The notes under the pieces are model-generated. The model searched no databases, was not told the DNA's origin, and worked only from the letters and a program-made list of their open reading frames with translations. Position numbers and translations under genes: made by a program. From positions 1-55,698 of the forward strand of contig CALXKA010000004.1 of NCBI GenBank assembly GCA_944388765.1: 55,698 nt of DNA. The letters run 5' to 3'. Below, one piece after another: positions 7,961 through 18,059 of this stretch. This stretch comes from an uncultured Clostridia bacterium. Its GTDB lineage: Bacteria; Bacillota; Clostridia; TANB77; CAG-508. Position 1 is the stretch's first letter. Every line of letters starts with the position of its first letter.

Positions 7961-8407
7961 ATGGATATAAAAATTGATAAAATGACTGTTAAGGACTTAG
8001 AAAGTATAAAAGATATTCTAATTTCAGCTTTTGATGATTTTTGGAATTATAATATTTTAAAAGATGAATTAAAAAGCGAAAATTCTAAATATATTATTGC
8101 AAAATCTAATAATAAAATTGTTGGGTTTGCTGGTATTAAAATTCTTTTTGATGAAGCTGATATTATGAATATTGTTGTAAAAAAAGATTATAGAAATAAA
8201 GGCATTGGAAGTATTCTTTTAGAAAATTTAGTATCACTTTCTGAAAAATTATGTTTAAGTTCTTTATCATTGGAAGTTAATGAAGAAAATATTCCGGCAA
8301 TTAATTTATACAAAAAGCTAGGATTTAAAAATATAGGTATTAGAAAAAATTATTATAACGAAAAAAATGGTATTATAATGAAAAAAAATTTAAAACAAGA
8401 GATTTAA
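7961..8407 (+). CDS. rimI: RimI-type GNAT N-acetyltransferase
   Basis: A 148-residue GNAT-fold protein. In the family RimI acetylates the N-terminal Ala of ribosomal protein S18 using acetyl-CoA. The acetyl-CoA binding motif is YRNKGIGSILL, and the C-terminal NIPAINLYKKLGFKNIGIRKNYY matches the RimI branch (NxxAxxLYxKxGF). I prefer the ATG at 7961 behind AGGA over a TTG at 7952. Its place behind tsaE-tsaB is the classic arrangement. It ends at a terminator shared with the convergent deaminase gene. Other GNAT substrates remain possible. Confidence 0.88.
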   Translation: MDIKIDKMTVKDLESIKDILISAFDDFWNYNILKDELKSENSKYIIAKSNNKIVGFAGIKILFDEADIMNIVVKKDYRNKGIGSILLENLVSLSEKLCLSSLSLEVNEENIPAINLYKKLGFKNIGIRKNYYNEKNGIIMKKNLKQEI

Positions 8408-8418
8408 TCTCTTGTTTT
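8392..8418. terminator. bidirectional terminator between rimI and the deaminase gene
   Basis: An 11-bp perfect stem (AAAACAAGAGA / TCTCTTGTTTT) with a 5-nt loop sits between converging genes. A-rich and T-rich ends supply the U-tract in both directions. The stem includes the last codons of rimI. Confidence 0.85.
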
Positions 8419-8419
8419 G

Positions 8420-8920
8420 CTATTTTAATTTAATTTCTATTTGTCTTTCTTCTTTTAAATTTATTTTACTATATTTAACTCCACATTCATCAAATAATTT
8501 TCTTGATGCAATATTATTATCAGAATTTGCATATTTATCTGATAAATAAATTACTTCTTTTATTCCTGACTGAATAATTATTTTTGCACATTCATTACAA
8601 GGAAATAAATCTACATATATTTTAGCATTTTCTAAGTCTTTTTTTGTTCCTCTAAAATTAAGAATTGCATTCATTTCTGCATGACAAACATATGGATATT
8701 TTGTATCTAAATTTTCTCCTTCTCTTCCCCAAGGAAATTTATCATCATCAAAACCATTTGGTGCACCATTATATCCAATTGATAATATTCTATTATCATT
8801 ACTTACAATACACGCTCCAACTTGTGTAGATGGATCTTTACTTCTCATTGCAGATAATTTTGCAATTGCCATAAAATATTCATCCCATGCTAAATAGTTT
8901 TCTCTTTTTTTACTACTCAT
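8420..8920 (-). CDS. deoxycytidylate (dCMP) deaminase, ComEB-like
   Basis: A 166-residue zinc-dependent deaminase that should convert dCMP to dUMP for thymidylate synthesis. Zinc ligands are in HAEMNAIL and PCNECAK. The N-terminal [10 protein letters not shown] and the [11 protein letters not shown] loop are those of the dCMP deaminase branch, not of cytidine deaminase or TadA. The start is behind GAAGGAG. It precedes a terminator and follows obgE by about 20 nt in the same direction. Confidence 0.92.
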   Translation of the reverse strand: MSSKKRENYLAWDEYFMAIAKLSAMRSKDPSTQVGACIVSNDNRILSIGYNGAPNGFDDDKFPWGREGENLDTKYPYVCHAEMNAILNFRGTKKDLENAKIYVDLFPCNECAKIIIQSGIKEVIYLSDKYANSDNNIASRKLFDECGVKYSKINLKEERQIEIKLK

Positions 8921-8939
8921 ATTATTACTCCTTCTATTA

Positions 8940-10220
<1,281 letters not shown>

Positions 10221-11231
10221 TTATTCAAAATAATCTAATTTCATTGCTTTCTTTACTTTTCTCATTGTTTCTTTTGCTGTTTCTCTCGCTCTTTTTGTTC
10301 CTTCTTTTAGTATTTCATCTACTATTTCTGGATGTTCTTCATAATATGCTCTTTTTTCTCTTATTGGTCTTAAATATTCTATAATATTTTTTGCCAATTG
10401 TTTTTTACATCCCACACATCCTCTTTTTCCTTCTTTACATTCTTTACATACTGTATCTATTTCTTCTTTTGTAGAAAACAATTTATGATAATAATATACC
10501 ATACAGATATCAGGGTTTCCTAAATCATCTTTTTTTATTCTATTTGGATCTGTTATAGCACTCATTACTTTTTTTGTTATCTCTTCTTCACTGTCTGATA
10601 AATATATAGCATTTCCAAGTGATTTTCCCATTTTTTCATTACCATCTAAACCTTTTATTCTTTTTCCTTCTGATAACACTATTTTAGGTTCTACCAATAC
10701 TTCACCATATATCTTATTAAATTTTCTAACAATTTCTCTACATTGTTCTATTAATGGTTCTTGATCTTCTCCTACCGGTACTAATTCTCCTTCAAAAGTT
10801 GTAATATCTGCTGCTTGACTTACCGGATATCCTAAAAATCCATATGTAACACTTTCCCCAAATATTTCTTTTTTTTGTGCTATCTCAGTTTTTACTGTTG
10901 GGTTTCTCTCTAACCTTGCAATTGTTACCAAGTTTGAATAATATACTGTCAATTCTGCTGTTTCTGGTATCATTGATTGTATATATATTGTTGTTTTTTC
11001 AGGGTCTATTCCACATGACAAATAGTCCATTGCAACTTCTCTTACATTTTTTCTTACTTTTTCTGGATTATTAAAATTATCTGTTAAAGCTTGAACATCT
11101 GCAATTAATATATACATATCATATTGCCCTGAATTTTGCATTTCTACTCTTTTCTTTAAGGAACCAAAATAGTGACCTATATGTAATCTTCCTGTTGGCC
11201 TATCTCCTGTTAAAATTCTCTTTTTATCCAT
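10221..11231 (-). CDS. trpS: tryptophanyl-tRNA synthetase
   Basis: Class I synthetase that charges tRNA-Trp. The HIGH signature is RLHIGHYFGSL and the KMSKS loop is EKMGKSLGN. The ATP/Trp pocket segment GDRPTGRLHIGH is at the N-terminus. The 336 residues fit the family. A Cys-rich insert CKECKEGKRGCVGCKKQ near residue 275 could bind zinc or an Fe-S cluster, as in some clostridial and Thermotoga TrpS proteins. No T-box is apparent in the short leader. Confidence 0.96.
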   Translation of the reverse strand: MDKKRILTGDRPTGRLHIGHYFGSLKKRVEMQNSGQYDMYILIADVQALTDNFNNPEKVRKNVREVAMDYLSCGIDPEKTTIYIQSMIPETAELTVYYSNLVTIARLERNPTVKTEIAQKKEIFGESVTYGFLGYPVSQAADITTFEGELVPVGEDQEPLIEQCREIVRKFNKIYGEVLVEPKIVLSEGKRIKGLDGNEKMGKSLGNAIYLSDSEEEITKKVMSAITDPNRIKKDDLGNPDICMVYYYHKLFSTKEEIDTVCKECKEGKRGCVGCKKQLAKNIIEYLRPIREKRAYYEEHPEIVDEILKEGTKRARETAKETMRKVKKAMKLDYFE

Positions 11232-11290
11232 AATTGCTCTCTCCTTTTTATATGTAAAAATTATACTATATTTTCTTCCTTTTTACAAGT

Positions 11291-11350
11291 AAAACACAAG
11301 ACTTAAATTTATTAAAACACAAGACTTAAATTTATTAAATCTTGTGTTTT
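11291..11350 (-). terminator. terminator of gene 11359-11979 with a duplicated arm
   Basis: A 23-bp direct repeat (11291-11313 and 11314-11336, each beginning AAAACACAAGA) is followed by its partial complement TCTTGTGTTTT (11340-11350). On the minus strand the first arm AAAACACAAGA can pair with either of two TCTTGTGTTTT arms. This gives two alternative hairpins, each ending in a T-run. Confidence 0.75.
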
Positions 11351-11358
11351 GTAATTTA

Positions 11359-11979
11359 TTATCTGCCTTCATCTTGCTCTGTTTTTGCTTTTTCTCCTTT
11401 TTTGTCTCTAAATTTATAGTATAGGTCTTTTATGGTTTGTACAGCTTCACTTGAATATTTACCACTATTTTCTAATCTATTTACTTTTACTTGTAACCAC
11501 TTATCATAATATTCAATATAGTCGTTATTTTCTAAATAATTCAATCCCATTACTATTTTATATATTTGATTTACCCAATTTTTAGTATTTCTACTACAAC
11601 TAAATTTATGTTCAAATTTACAAAATATTCCTCTTCTAGTTTTTATAAATTGTTCTTTTTGATCTAATTGTTCTATCTTATCTTTAACTATCTGTCTTAT
11701 TTTTTGCCTTTCTTCTTCACTAAGCCTAACATCAGATCTAATTGGATCAGGTGCTAAATCAATAAATTTGTATATTTGCTCATAATTTCTAGATGATGCT
11801 TCTAACATATTTTCAAACTTTTCAGTTAATGTTGGCAATTTTTTATCATCCATCATATTTAAGTATTTTAGATTTAATTCTTTATTTGTAAAAAAAATTA
11901 TTCCTTCTAACAATTCTTCTCTATTATCTATACCATAAAAAAAGTATTGCTTAAATTCATCTTGGTTAAATTTATACAT
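11359..11979 (-). CDS. hypothetical cytoplasmic protein, 206 residues
   Basis: I do not recognise the family. The protein is rich in Lys, Glu, Asn and aromatic residues, has no signal peptide or membrane segment, and looks mainly helical. An Asp/Pro stretch (APDPIRSDVRLSEEE) divides an N-terminal part from a C-terminal part with two Cys (GIFCKFEHKFSCSRN). It starts behind AAAGGGGATAAAGAGG, is cotranscribed with or just follows the GtrB-like gene (18-nt gap), and ends at the double-arm terminator. A role in surface-glycan assembly is only suggested by position. Confidence 0.6.
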   Translation of the reverse strand: MYKFNQDEFKQYFFYGIDNREELLEGIIFFTNKELNLKYLNMMDDKKLPTLTEKFENMLEASSRNYEQIYKFIDLAPDPIRSDVRLSEEERQKIRQIVKDKIEQLDQKEQFIKTRRGIFCKFEHKFSCSRNTKNWVNQIYKIVMGLNYLENNDYIEYYDKWLQVKVNRLENSGKYSSEAVQTIKDLYYKFRDKKGEKAKTEQDEGR

Positions 11980-11996
11980 CCTCTTTATCCCCTTTG

Positions 11997-12938
11997 TTAT
12001 TTATCAAAGTTTATCTTTTTATCAACTATATATTGTGGTCTTCCTTTTGCTTCATCATATATTCTTCCTATATATTCTGATATTACCCATAATGATAGTA
12101 GTTGAACTCCCGCAAAAAACGTTACTGCAACCATAATTGATGTCCAACCTGCTGATAAATTATTTAATTGGAAAATATATGATATTAAAGCATAAATTAA
12201 TATAATAATTGATATAACTATTGAAATTATTCCTAATGCACCTACTAATTTTATTGGTTTGTTGGAAAAACTAATTATTCCATCTGATGCAAGTTTTAAC
12301 ATTTTCTTTAATGGATATTTTGTTTTTCCTGCAAATCTTTCTTGTCTTTCATATTCATATGCTTTTTGTTTAAATCCAACCCAGCTAAATAATCCTCTTA
12401 AAAATTTATTATGTTCTGGAAGTGAGTTTATAACATCTACGACTTTTCTATCTACTAGTCTAAAATCTCCTGTGTCTTTTGGTATTTCTACATCTGATAA
12501 AGCATTTAATGTTTTATAAAACATTTTAGCTGTTAATAATTTAAATGCTGATTCACCTTTTCTAGTTTTTCTTTTTCCATATATTACTTCATTTCCTTGT
12601 TCCCATAATTCAAGCATTTTGGGTATTAATTTTGGAGGATCTTGTAAATCTGCATCTATAATTACAATTGCATCTCCTGTTACTTCTCTTAATCCTGCTG
12701 TTACTGCTGCCTGATGACCGAAGTTTCTCGAAAAAGATATAATTTTTGCTTTCTCATCTTTTTTTGAAATTTCTTCTAATATCTCTAATGTTTTGTCTTT
12801 ACTTCCATCATTAACAAATATGATTTCATAATCATATTTATCTCCTATTCCTTTTAATACTTCACTTACTTTTTCATAACATTCATTTGCCACTTCTTCT
12901 TCATAATACATTGGTATAACTATCGATACTTTTTTCAC
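11997..12938 (-). CDS. GtrB-like polyprenyl-phosphate glycosyltransferase (GT2)
   Basis: A family-2 transferase that should load a sugar onto undecaprenyl phosphate at the inner membrane face. N-terminal IPMYYEEEVANECY, the acceptor/donor motifs VNDGSKDKT and IDADLQDPP, and the product-release region DTGDFRLVDR are those of the GtrB/DPM1 group. Two C-terminal transmembrane segments (about 228-255 and 265-290) complete 313 residues. The start is GTG at 12936-12938 behind GAGGA. The gene upstream encodes a GtrA protein, the usual partner, 15 nt away. Confidence 0.9.
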   Translation of the reverse strand: MKKVSIVIPMYYEEEVANECYEKVSEVLKGIGDKYDYEIIFVNDGSKDKTLEILEEISKKDEKAKIISFSRNFGHQAAVTAGLREVTGDAIVIIDADLQDPPKLIPKMLELWEQGNEVIYGKRKTRKGESAFKLLTAKMFYKTLNALSDVEIPKDTGDFRLVDRKVVDVINSLPEHNKFLRGLFSWVGFKQKAYEYERQERFAGKTKYPLKKMLKLASDGIISFSNKPIKLVGALGIISIVISIIILIYALISYIFQLNNLSAGWTSIMVAVTFFAGVQLLSLWVISEYIGRIYDEAKGRPQYIVDKKINFDK

Positions 12939-12953
12939 TGCTATTCCTCTTTT

Positions 12954-13424
12954 CTATTTTTTCCTAAATACTATAAATTTGCTAAATATATAATTAACTA
13001 TTACTACCATTACCTGTGTCACTATTTTAGAAAAAATGTCATTAATGTTAAATACTCTTACCATTAATGCAAAAGTTCCAACATCACATAAAATTCCTGA
13101 TATTATTCTTGCTAAAAAGAAAGATACACATTCTTTTAATAATTGTCTTTTACTTTTTGTTTCACTTTCAAAGACAAATATTTTATTCGTTATATATGCA
13201 AATATAACTGAACAAAGCCAAGACAATCCACTACTTATAACTTCATCTATTCCAATTACTCTTGCAAAAATATAATATGATATAAAATTTACTAATGTTG
13301 CTAATCCTCCGAATACTAAATAGTTTACTATTTCTTTATAGTTAAAATATAATCCTTTTATAGTCTTCCAATTAATATGTTTCCAATCTATATCTTTTAA
13401 TGTTACTTTCTCTATATCATTCAT
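12954..13424 (-). CDS. GtrA family membrane protein
   Basis: A 156-residue protein with four predicted membrane helices. The first carries FGGLATLVNFISYYIFAR and the last VVIVNYIFSKFIVFR, both typical of GtrA/DPMS-associated proteins. GtrA proteins are thought to flip or position polyprenyl-phosphate sugars made by GtrB, which is encoded by the next gene. It is in line with prs upstream (19-nt gap). Confidence 0.9.
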   Translation of the reverse strand: MNDIEKVTLKDIDWKHINWKTIKGLYFNYKEIVNYLVFGGLATLVNFISYYIFARVIGIDEVISSGLSWLCSVIFAYITNKIFVFESETKSKRQLLKECVSFFLARIISGILCDVGTFALMVRVFNINDIFSKIVTQVMVVIVNYIFSKFIVFRKK

Positions 13425-13443
13425 TTTATATATTCCTTTTCCC

Positions 13444-14382
13444 TTATCTAAATAACTCCCCTAATGGATCTTCATTATGAATTCTTTTTATTGCTTCTGC
13501 AAATAATGGTGCAATAGATAACACTGTAATTTTATCTATTCTTTTTTCCTCTGGAAGTGGTACTGTATTTGTTACAACTAATTCTTTTATTGCAGAATCT
13601 TTTATTCTTTCAATTGCTGGTCCTGATAAAATCCCATGTGTACATCCTGCATATATATTTCTTGCACCAAATTTATTTAATACTTTTACAGTTTCCATCA
13701 TTGAACCTGCTGTATCTATTTCATCATCAAATATTATTGCATTTTTGTCTTTGACATCTCCTATTATTGTACTTGCAATTGCCCTATCATCATTTCCTTC
13801 TCTTCTTTTATCTACTAATGCAATTGGACATTTAAAAAATTCAGAATATTTATATGCTTTTTTTGAACTACCCGCATCTGTTGCAACTATAACCATATTA
13901 TCTAAATTTTTTTCTTTAAAATATTTTTCTAATATATATTCACCTGTTAATCTGTCACAATTAACATTAAAATATGCTTGTATTGCTGGATTATGTAAGT
14001 CACATGTTATAACTCTTGTTGCACCAGCAGCCTCTATAATTTGTGCCATTAGTTTTGCTGTGATTGGTACACGTGCTTGATCTTTTTTGTCTGATCTTGA
14101 ATAAGGAAAATATGGTAATACAACATTAATATTTTTAGCAGATGCTCTTTTTGCAGCATCTATTGTAATTAATAATTCCATTATTCTTTCATTTACTGGT
14201 GGCATTGAAGTTTGCACTATATATACATCTTTTTGCCTTACAGTTTCTAGAATTTGCACAAAATTATTATCATTTTTAAATTTCATATGATTTATTTTTC
14301 CTATTTCTATTCCTAAACAATCACATATTTCTTGTGTAAAACTTTCAGCTGTCGGACATGCAAATACTTTAATATTTTCCAT
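13444..14382 (-). CDS. prs: ribose-phosphate pyrophosphokinase (PRPP synthetase)
   Basis: Makes PRPP from ribose-5-phosphate and ATP. The 312 residues include the flexible-loop region PYFPYSRSDKKDQAR, ITCDLHNP, and the PRPP loop, here FDDEIDTAGSM in place of the more common VDDMIDTAGT. All metal and phosphate ligand positions I can see are present. It is odd to find it between a glycan exporter and gtrA. It may simply share their transcript (gaps of 19 and 36 nt), supplying PRPP for decaprenyl- or nucleotide-sugar metabolism. Confidence 0.94.
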   Translation of the reverse strand: MENIKVFACPTAESFTQEICDCLGIEIGKINHMKFKNDNNFVQILETVRQKDVYIVQTSMPPVNERIMELLITIDAAKRASAKNINVVLPYFPYSRSDKKDQARVPITAKLMAQIIEAAGATRVITCDLHNPAIQAYFNVNCDRLTGEYILEKYFKEKNLDNMVIVATDAGSSKKAYKYSEFFKCPIALVDKRREGNDDRAIASTIIGDVKDKNAIIFDDEIDTAGSMMETVKVLNKFGARNIYAGCTHGILSGPAIERIKDSAIKELVVTNTVPLPEEKRIDKITVLSIAPLFAEAIKRIHNEDPLGELFR

Positions 14383-14418
14383 ATATTTTTCTCCTTTTTA
14401 TTATAATTTTTTAAATTT

Positions 14419-15192
14419 TTAAAGTTCTTCTGCAAATCCCTTTTGTAGTTTTTTAAATATAAAATATCCTATAATTGTTAATACAATTGATATTCCTAAT
14501 AATATAAATAAAATTTTCATATCTGGCATTTGATGATAATAAAATATATCTCTATATGCATTTATTAAATGTGTCATTGGATTTAGTTGCATTATAACTT
14601 GTAAATTTGCTGGCAAATCTGATAATTTATACACTATTGGTGTTCCATAAAATGCTGCCATTAAAACAACACCAATAATATGTTCTAGATCTCTAAAATA
14701 TACTGTTACTGATGATACTATAAATGAAATTCCTAATAACAATACATATTGTATTAACAATATAAAAGGATATAATAAAATATATTTTGTTATACCTAAT
14801 CCTGCTCCTAATACAAATGCTAGTATTATTATTGTTGATATAACAAAATTAACAGCTCCACTTGTTACTACTGAAATTGGCAATATTTCTCTTGGGAAAT
14901 ATACCTTTTTTATAATATCTCCATTTCCAATTATAGTAAATGCTGATTGTGTAATTGCTGTCGTAAAATATGTCCATGGTATTAATGCTACACATATATA
15001 TATATGATATGTCTTATCTCCACCTGCAAGTAATGCTCCAAATATTACAGAATATACCGCTAATTGCAATAACGGATTTAAAAATGACCATAAAATTCCT
15101 AAAATAGAATTTTTGTATCTTCCTCTAATTTCCTTTTTAACATTTGTTTTTAATAGCTCTCTATAATTGTATATTTTTTGAAATATGTTCAT
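14419..15192 (-). CDS. ABC-2 type polysaccharide export permease
   Basis: A 257-residue membrane protein with six predicted helices, of the Wzm/TagG type. It starts with the cytoplasmic ELLKTNVKKEIRGRYKNSILG, typical of O-antigen and teichoic-acid exporters, and has GTPIVY and NPMTHLINAYRD near the C-terminus. It forms the transport pore with the ATPase encoded immediately upstream (15236-15982). The start is behind AAGGAG. Confidence 0.93.
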   Translation of the reverse strand: MNIFQKIYNYRELLKTNVKKEIRGRYKNSILGILWSFLNPLLQLAVYSVIFGALLAGGDKTYHIYICVALIPWTYFTTAITQSAFTIIGNGDIIKKVYFPREILPISVVTSGAVNFVISTIIILAFVLGAGLGITKYILLYPFILLIQYVLLLGISFIVSSVTVYFRDLEHIIGVVLMAAFYGTPIVYKLSDLPANLQVIMQLNPMTHLINAYRDIFYYHQMPDMKILFILLGISIVLTIIGYFIFKKLQKGFAEEL

Positions 15193-15235
15193 TATTTTTC
15201 TCCTTGATATTTTTATTTCGTTATTATTAATTCGT

Positions 15236-15982
15236 TTATGTTGTAACTCTAAGATATTCGTTTACTACTTTATCTGTATTTCCATCCATTCTAATTTTTC
15301 CATTATATAGCCAAACAGCTCTGTCACACAAATTTTTTACAGATTCCATACTATGAGTTACAAATACCATAGTTTTTCCTTCTTTTTTTAGTTCTCTCAT
15401 TTTATTAAAACATTTTTCTTGAAAATGTTGATCTCCAACTGATAAAATTTCGTCAATTAATAAAATATCTGCATCTACATTAATTGCAACAGAAAATGCT
15501 AAACGCATATACATTCCTGATGAATATGTTCTTACAGGATTATCTATAAAGTCTTTTAGTTCTGAAAATTCTATAATCTGGTCTAATCTTGCATCTATTT
15601 CTTTTTTGGTTAATCCAAATATAGATGAATTAAAATAGATATTTTCACGACCTGAAAAATCCGGATGAAAACCTGCACCTAACTCTAATAGTGATGTAAG
15701 TTTCCCATTAGTCTCAATTGTTCCTTTATTAGGAAATATTATTTGAGTCATCAATTTTAGAAGTGTTGATTTTCCACTTCCATTAACTCCTATTAATGCT
15801 ACTGTCTCACCTTTTTTTATATCTAAATTTATATCATTTAATACTTCTCTTTTTTCTCTTCTTTTATTTCTTGCGAAAAACAACATTCTTTCTTTTAAAG
15901 TATTTGCTCTATCATAATATATATTAAAACTTTTATATACATGGTCAACTTTTATTGCTATATCATTGTCATTTTCTTTCAT
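15236..15982 (-). CDS. ABC polysaccharide export ATPase (Wzt/TagH type)
   Basis: Energises export of a lipid-linked surface glycan. Walker A is GVNGSGKST, the signature is YSSGMYMRLAFSVA and Walker B is ILLIDEILSVGD. At 248 residues it lacks the C-terminal carbohydrate-binding domain found in many Wzt proteins, so it is the short form that usually does not read a chain-terminating cap. It has its own strong promoter (16019-16046) and precedes the permease gene. Confidence 0.95.
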   Translation of the reverse strand: MKENDNDIAIKVDHVYKSFNIYYDRANTLKERMLFFARNKRREKREVLNDINLDIKKGETVALIGVNGSGKSTLLKLMTQIIFPNKGTIETNGKLTSLLELGAGFHPDFSGRENIYFNSSIFGLTKKEIDARLDQIIEFSELKDFIDNPVRTYSSGMYMRLAFSVAINVDADILLIDEILSVGDQHFQEKCFNKMRELKKEGKTMVFVTHSMESVKNLCDRAVWLYNGKIRMDGNTDKVVNEYLRVTT

Positions 15983-16018
15983 TTTTTTGCTCCTTTTGTT
16001 TGTTTTTGTTTCGGTGTA

Positions 16019-16046
16019 ATTATATCATAAAATCTATTGTTGTCAA
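16019..16046 (-). promoter_or_regulatory. promoter of the ABC exporter-prs operon
   Basis: On the minus strand TTGACA (16041-16046), 16-nt spacer, TATAAT (16019-16024). The whole element is nearly the same as the one at 21479-21506 (TTGACA, CAAT-GATTTATGA, TATAATT). Confidence 0.85.
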
Positions 16047-16065
16047 ATATTATGAACTTGTTTTT

Positions 16066-16947
16066 TTACTTAAATCTTTTACTTTTTAATATTCCTGGAA
16101 TATATAAAATTAAATAAATGATTCTATTTGCTAAGTTACTTATTTCTTTCAAATTCTTTTTTGATTTTGTTAAATATGAAAATAATATATAATGTTTTAT
16201 TGCATATAATCTCTTTTTTAAAGTTACACCTTTCATATTTTTTTTCAAAATTTCTTGAAAATATTTATAATATCCATTAGGGTTTTCCTTAAATTGCTTA
16301 GATATATTTTTAGTATATCCCTTTTCTTGATATTCACATTTCATAATTGGTTTATTAACGCAAATCATTTGATATTTTTCATCTATTTTATGATACATCC
16401 TTGCTTCTGTTACAAACCTTTCATTTTTTTCTAATTCATGCTTATATTGTTTTCTAATATTTGAATAAAATACTATTGCTTTTTCTCCTGTTTCTCCTTC
16501 TTTGAAGTACAAATCGAACATTGTAGTTTTTTCTTTTTTAAAATTATTTCCCATATTCTTTCCATTTTGGTCATATTTTAAAAAGCACAAACCATAAATA
16601 TTCTTTTCTTCTTTATGTTTTTCAAATTCTTCTTTAATTACTTTAAAAGCATCTTTTGTAAAATAGTCATCTGAATCACAATCTATTATTAAATCACCTG
16701 TTGCTTGTCCTACTAACTTATTTATTGCAACCATTTTTCCTTGATTTTCTTGGTAATAATATTTTATCTCTATTTCATTTTCATCTTTTAGTTTTTCTAT
16801 CACACTTTTAGTATTGTCAGTTGATCCATCATCCATTATTAGCCATTCTATATTCTGTATACATTCTTTATTTTTTAATAAACTTCTGTATACTCTTTCT
16901 AAGAAACTTGCTCTATTAAAGGTAGGTGTTAACACAGATATTTTCAT
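16066..16947 (-). CDS. glycosyltransferase family 2
   Basis: A 293-residue GT-A enzyme for surface-glycan assembly. The N-terminus has SVLTPTFNRASFL, with nucleotide-sugar motif MDDGSTDNT and the metal-binding DCDSDDYF (a DxD variant, DSDD). The C-terminal 90 residues are basic and lack clear membrane helices. The GT4 gene upstream ends 2 nt before its start, so they are translationally linked. Donor and acceptor are unknown. Confidence 0.88.
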   Translation of the reverse strand: MKISVLTPTFNRASFLERVYRSLLKNKECIQNIEWLIMDDGSTDNTKSVIEKLKDENEIEIKYYYQENQGKMVAINKLVGQATGDLIIDCDSDDYFTKDAFKVIKEEFEKHKEEKNIYGLCFLKYDQNGKNMGNNFKKEKTTMFDLYFKEGETGEKAIVFYSNIRKQYKHELEKNERFVTEARMYHKIDEKYQMICVNKPIMKCEYQEKGYTKNISKQFKENPNGYYKYFQEILKKNMKGVTLKKRLYAIKHYILFSYLTKSKKNLKEISNLANRIIYLILYIPGILKSKRFK

Positions 16948-16949
16948 AC

Positions 16950-18059
16950 TTATTCTCCACTTTCTATTAATGTTATTATTTCTTTAATAATCTTTTCTCC
17001 ATTATCTATTTCTTGTTTATGATTTTCATTTTGCTTTTCTTCTTCAATTTTTTCCTTCATCACATTATATATTCCATCTTCTGTATTTTCTGTAATTATA
17101 GCTTTGTTATATCCTTCAACAGCTTCTCTTGCTGCTGTATTTGTAATTAAAATATTTTTATTTAGAATTTTAGCTTCTTCTAACACCATACCATATCCTT
17201 CAAATTTAGAAAACAGGCAAAAATATTCTATTTTTTTTATATATGGATATGGGTTTTCTTTTTTTCCTAATAAAATAAATGTATCTTCTACATTATTTTC
17301 TTTTATCAATTTCTCTAATTTTTCTTTTTCTGGTCCATCTCCTATTACATAAAAATAATGTTTTAAACCTTGTCTAATTAATTTACTATGTACTTCAATT
17401 ATTCTATTAATTCCTTTTTGCGAAACTAATCTTGCAACTGTTAAAAAATTTTTATTATTTAAATCTATTTCATTTGGTTCATACATATTTGCTTTTTTTA
17501 TAATATTATCCTTATTTATATAATTATATATTACTTTTTTATTTACTTTTATATTTGGATATGTTTTATTAAAATTGTTTAAATTTTCTTTACTTACAAA
17601 TATTAATGTTTTATATTTAGAATAGCTTTTATTATCTATTTTTCTTTTTAATTTAGCTTTAAAACCATCTCCGAATACAAAACTTATATCATTATGAATC
17701 CAAGCTATTTTATTTACTTTATCATTTTTAACACTAAACAATCTTGTAATAGGTCCTTCTAGGAAAGCTATTTCTACATCATAATTCCCTTTTATATATT
17801 TTTTATATATTTTACTTTTTCTAAATAAGAGTTTTAGAGGTATTGTTAATTTTTGAATTTTTGATAATTGTTTATATGAAACATCATATATACTTTTTAA
17901 TTTCACTTTATCATTTAATTCTTTTTCTAGTTCTCCTCCTGCATATATTGTAAAAATTGTAATATCATAATTTTTTGATAATTCATTTGCTAAATCAACT
18001 AATACTCTTTCTGCTCCACCAAGAGTTAGACCTGTTATTCCAAATATAACTTTTTTCAT
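16950..18059 (-). CDS. glycosyltransferase family 4
   Basis: A GT-B fold enzyme of 369 residues. The N-terminal domain begins FGITGLTLGGAERVLVDLA, the usual GGAER acceptor loop. The C-terminal domain has TVARLVSQKGINR, GDGPEKEKLE and the catalytic region FSKFEGYGMVLEEA (E-x7-E). The start overlaps the end of the Wzy-like gene by 4 nt (ATGA). Confidence 0.92.
   Translation of the reverse strand: MKKVIFGITGLTLGGAERVLVDLANELSKNYDITIFTIYAGGELEKELNDKVKLKSIYDVSYKQLSKIQKLTIPLKLLFRKSKIYKKYIKGNYDVEIAFLEGPITRLFSVKNDKVNKIAWIHNDISFVFGDGFKAKLKRKIDNKSYSKYKTLIFVSKENLNNFNKTYPNIKVNKKVIYNYINKDNIIKKANMYEPNEIDLNNKNFLTVARLVSQKGINRIIEVHSKLIRQGLKHYFYVIGDGPEKEKLEKLIKENNVEDTFILLGKKENPYPYIKKIEYFCLFSKFEGYGMVLEEAKILNKNILITNTAAREAVEGYNKAIITENTEDGIYNVMKEKIEEEKQNENHKQEIDNGEKIIKEIITLIESGE

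Noticed and set aside
11232-11290. T-box leader before trpS
   Set aside because: The gap is too short and AT-rich and lacks a T-box-like conserved stretch.
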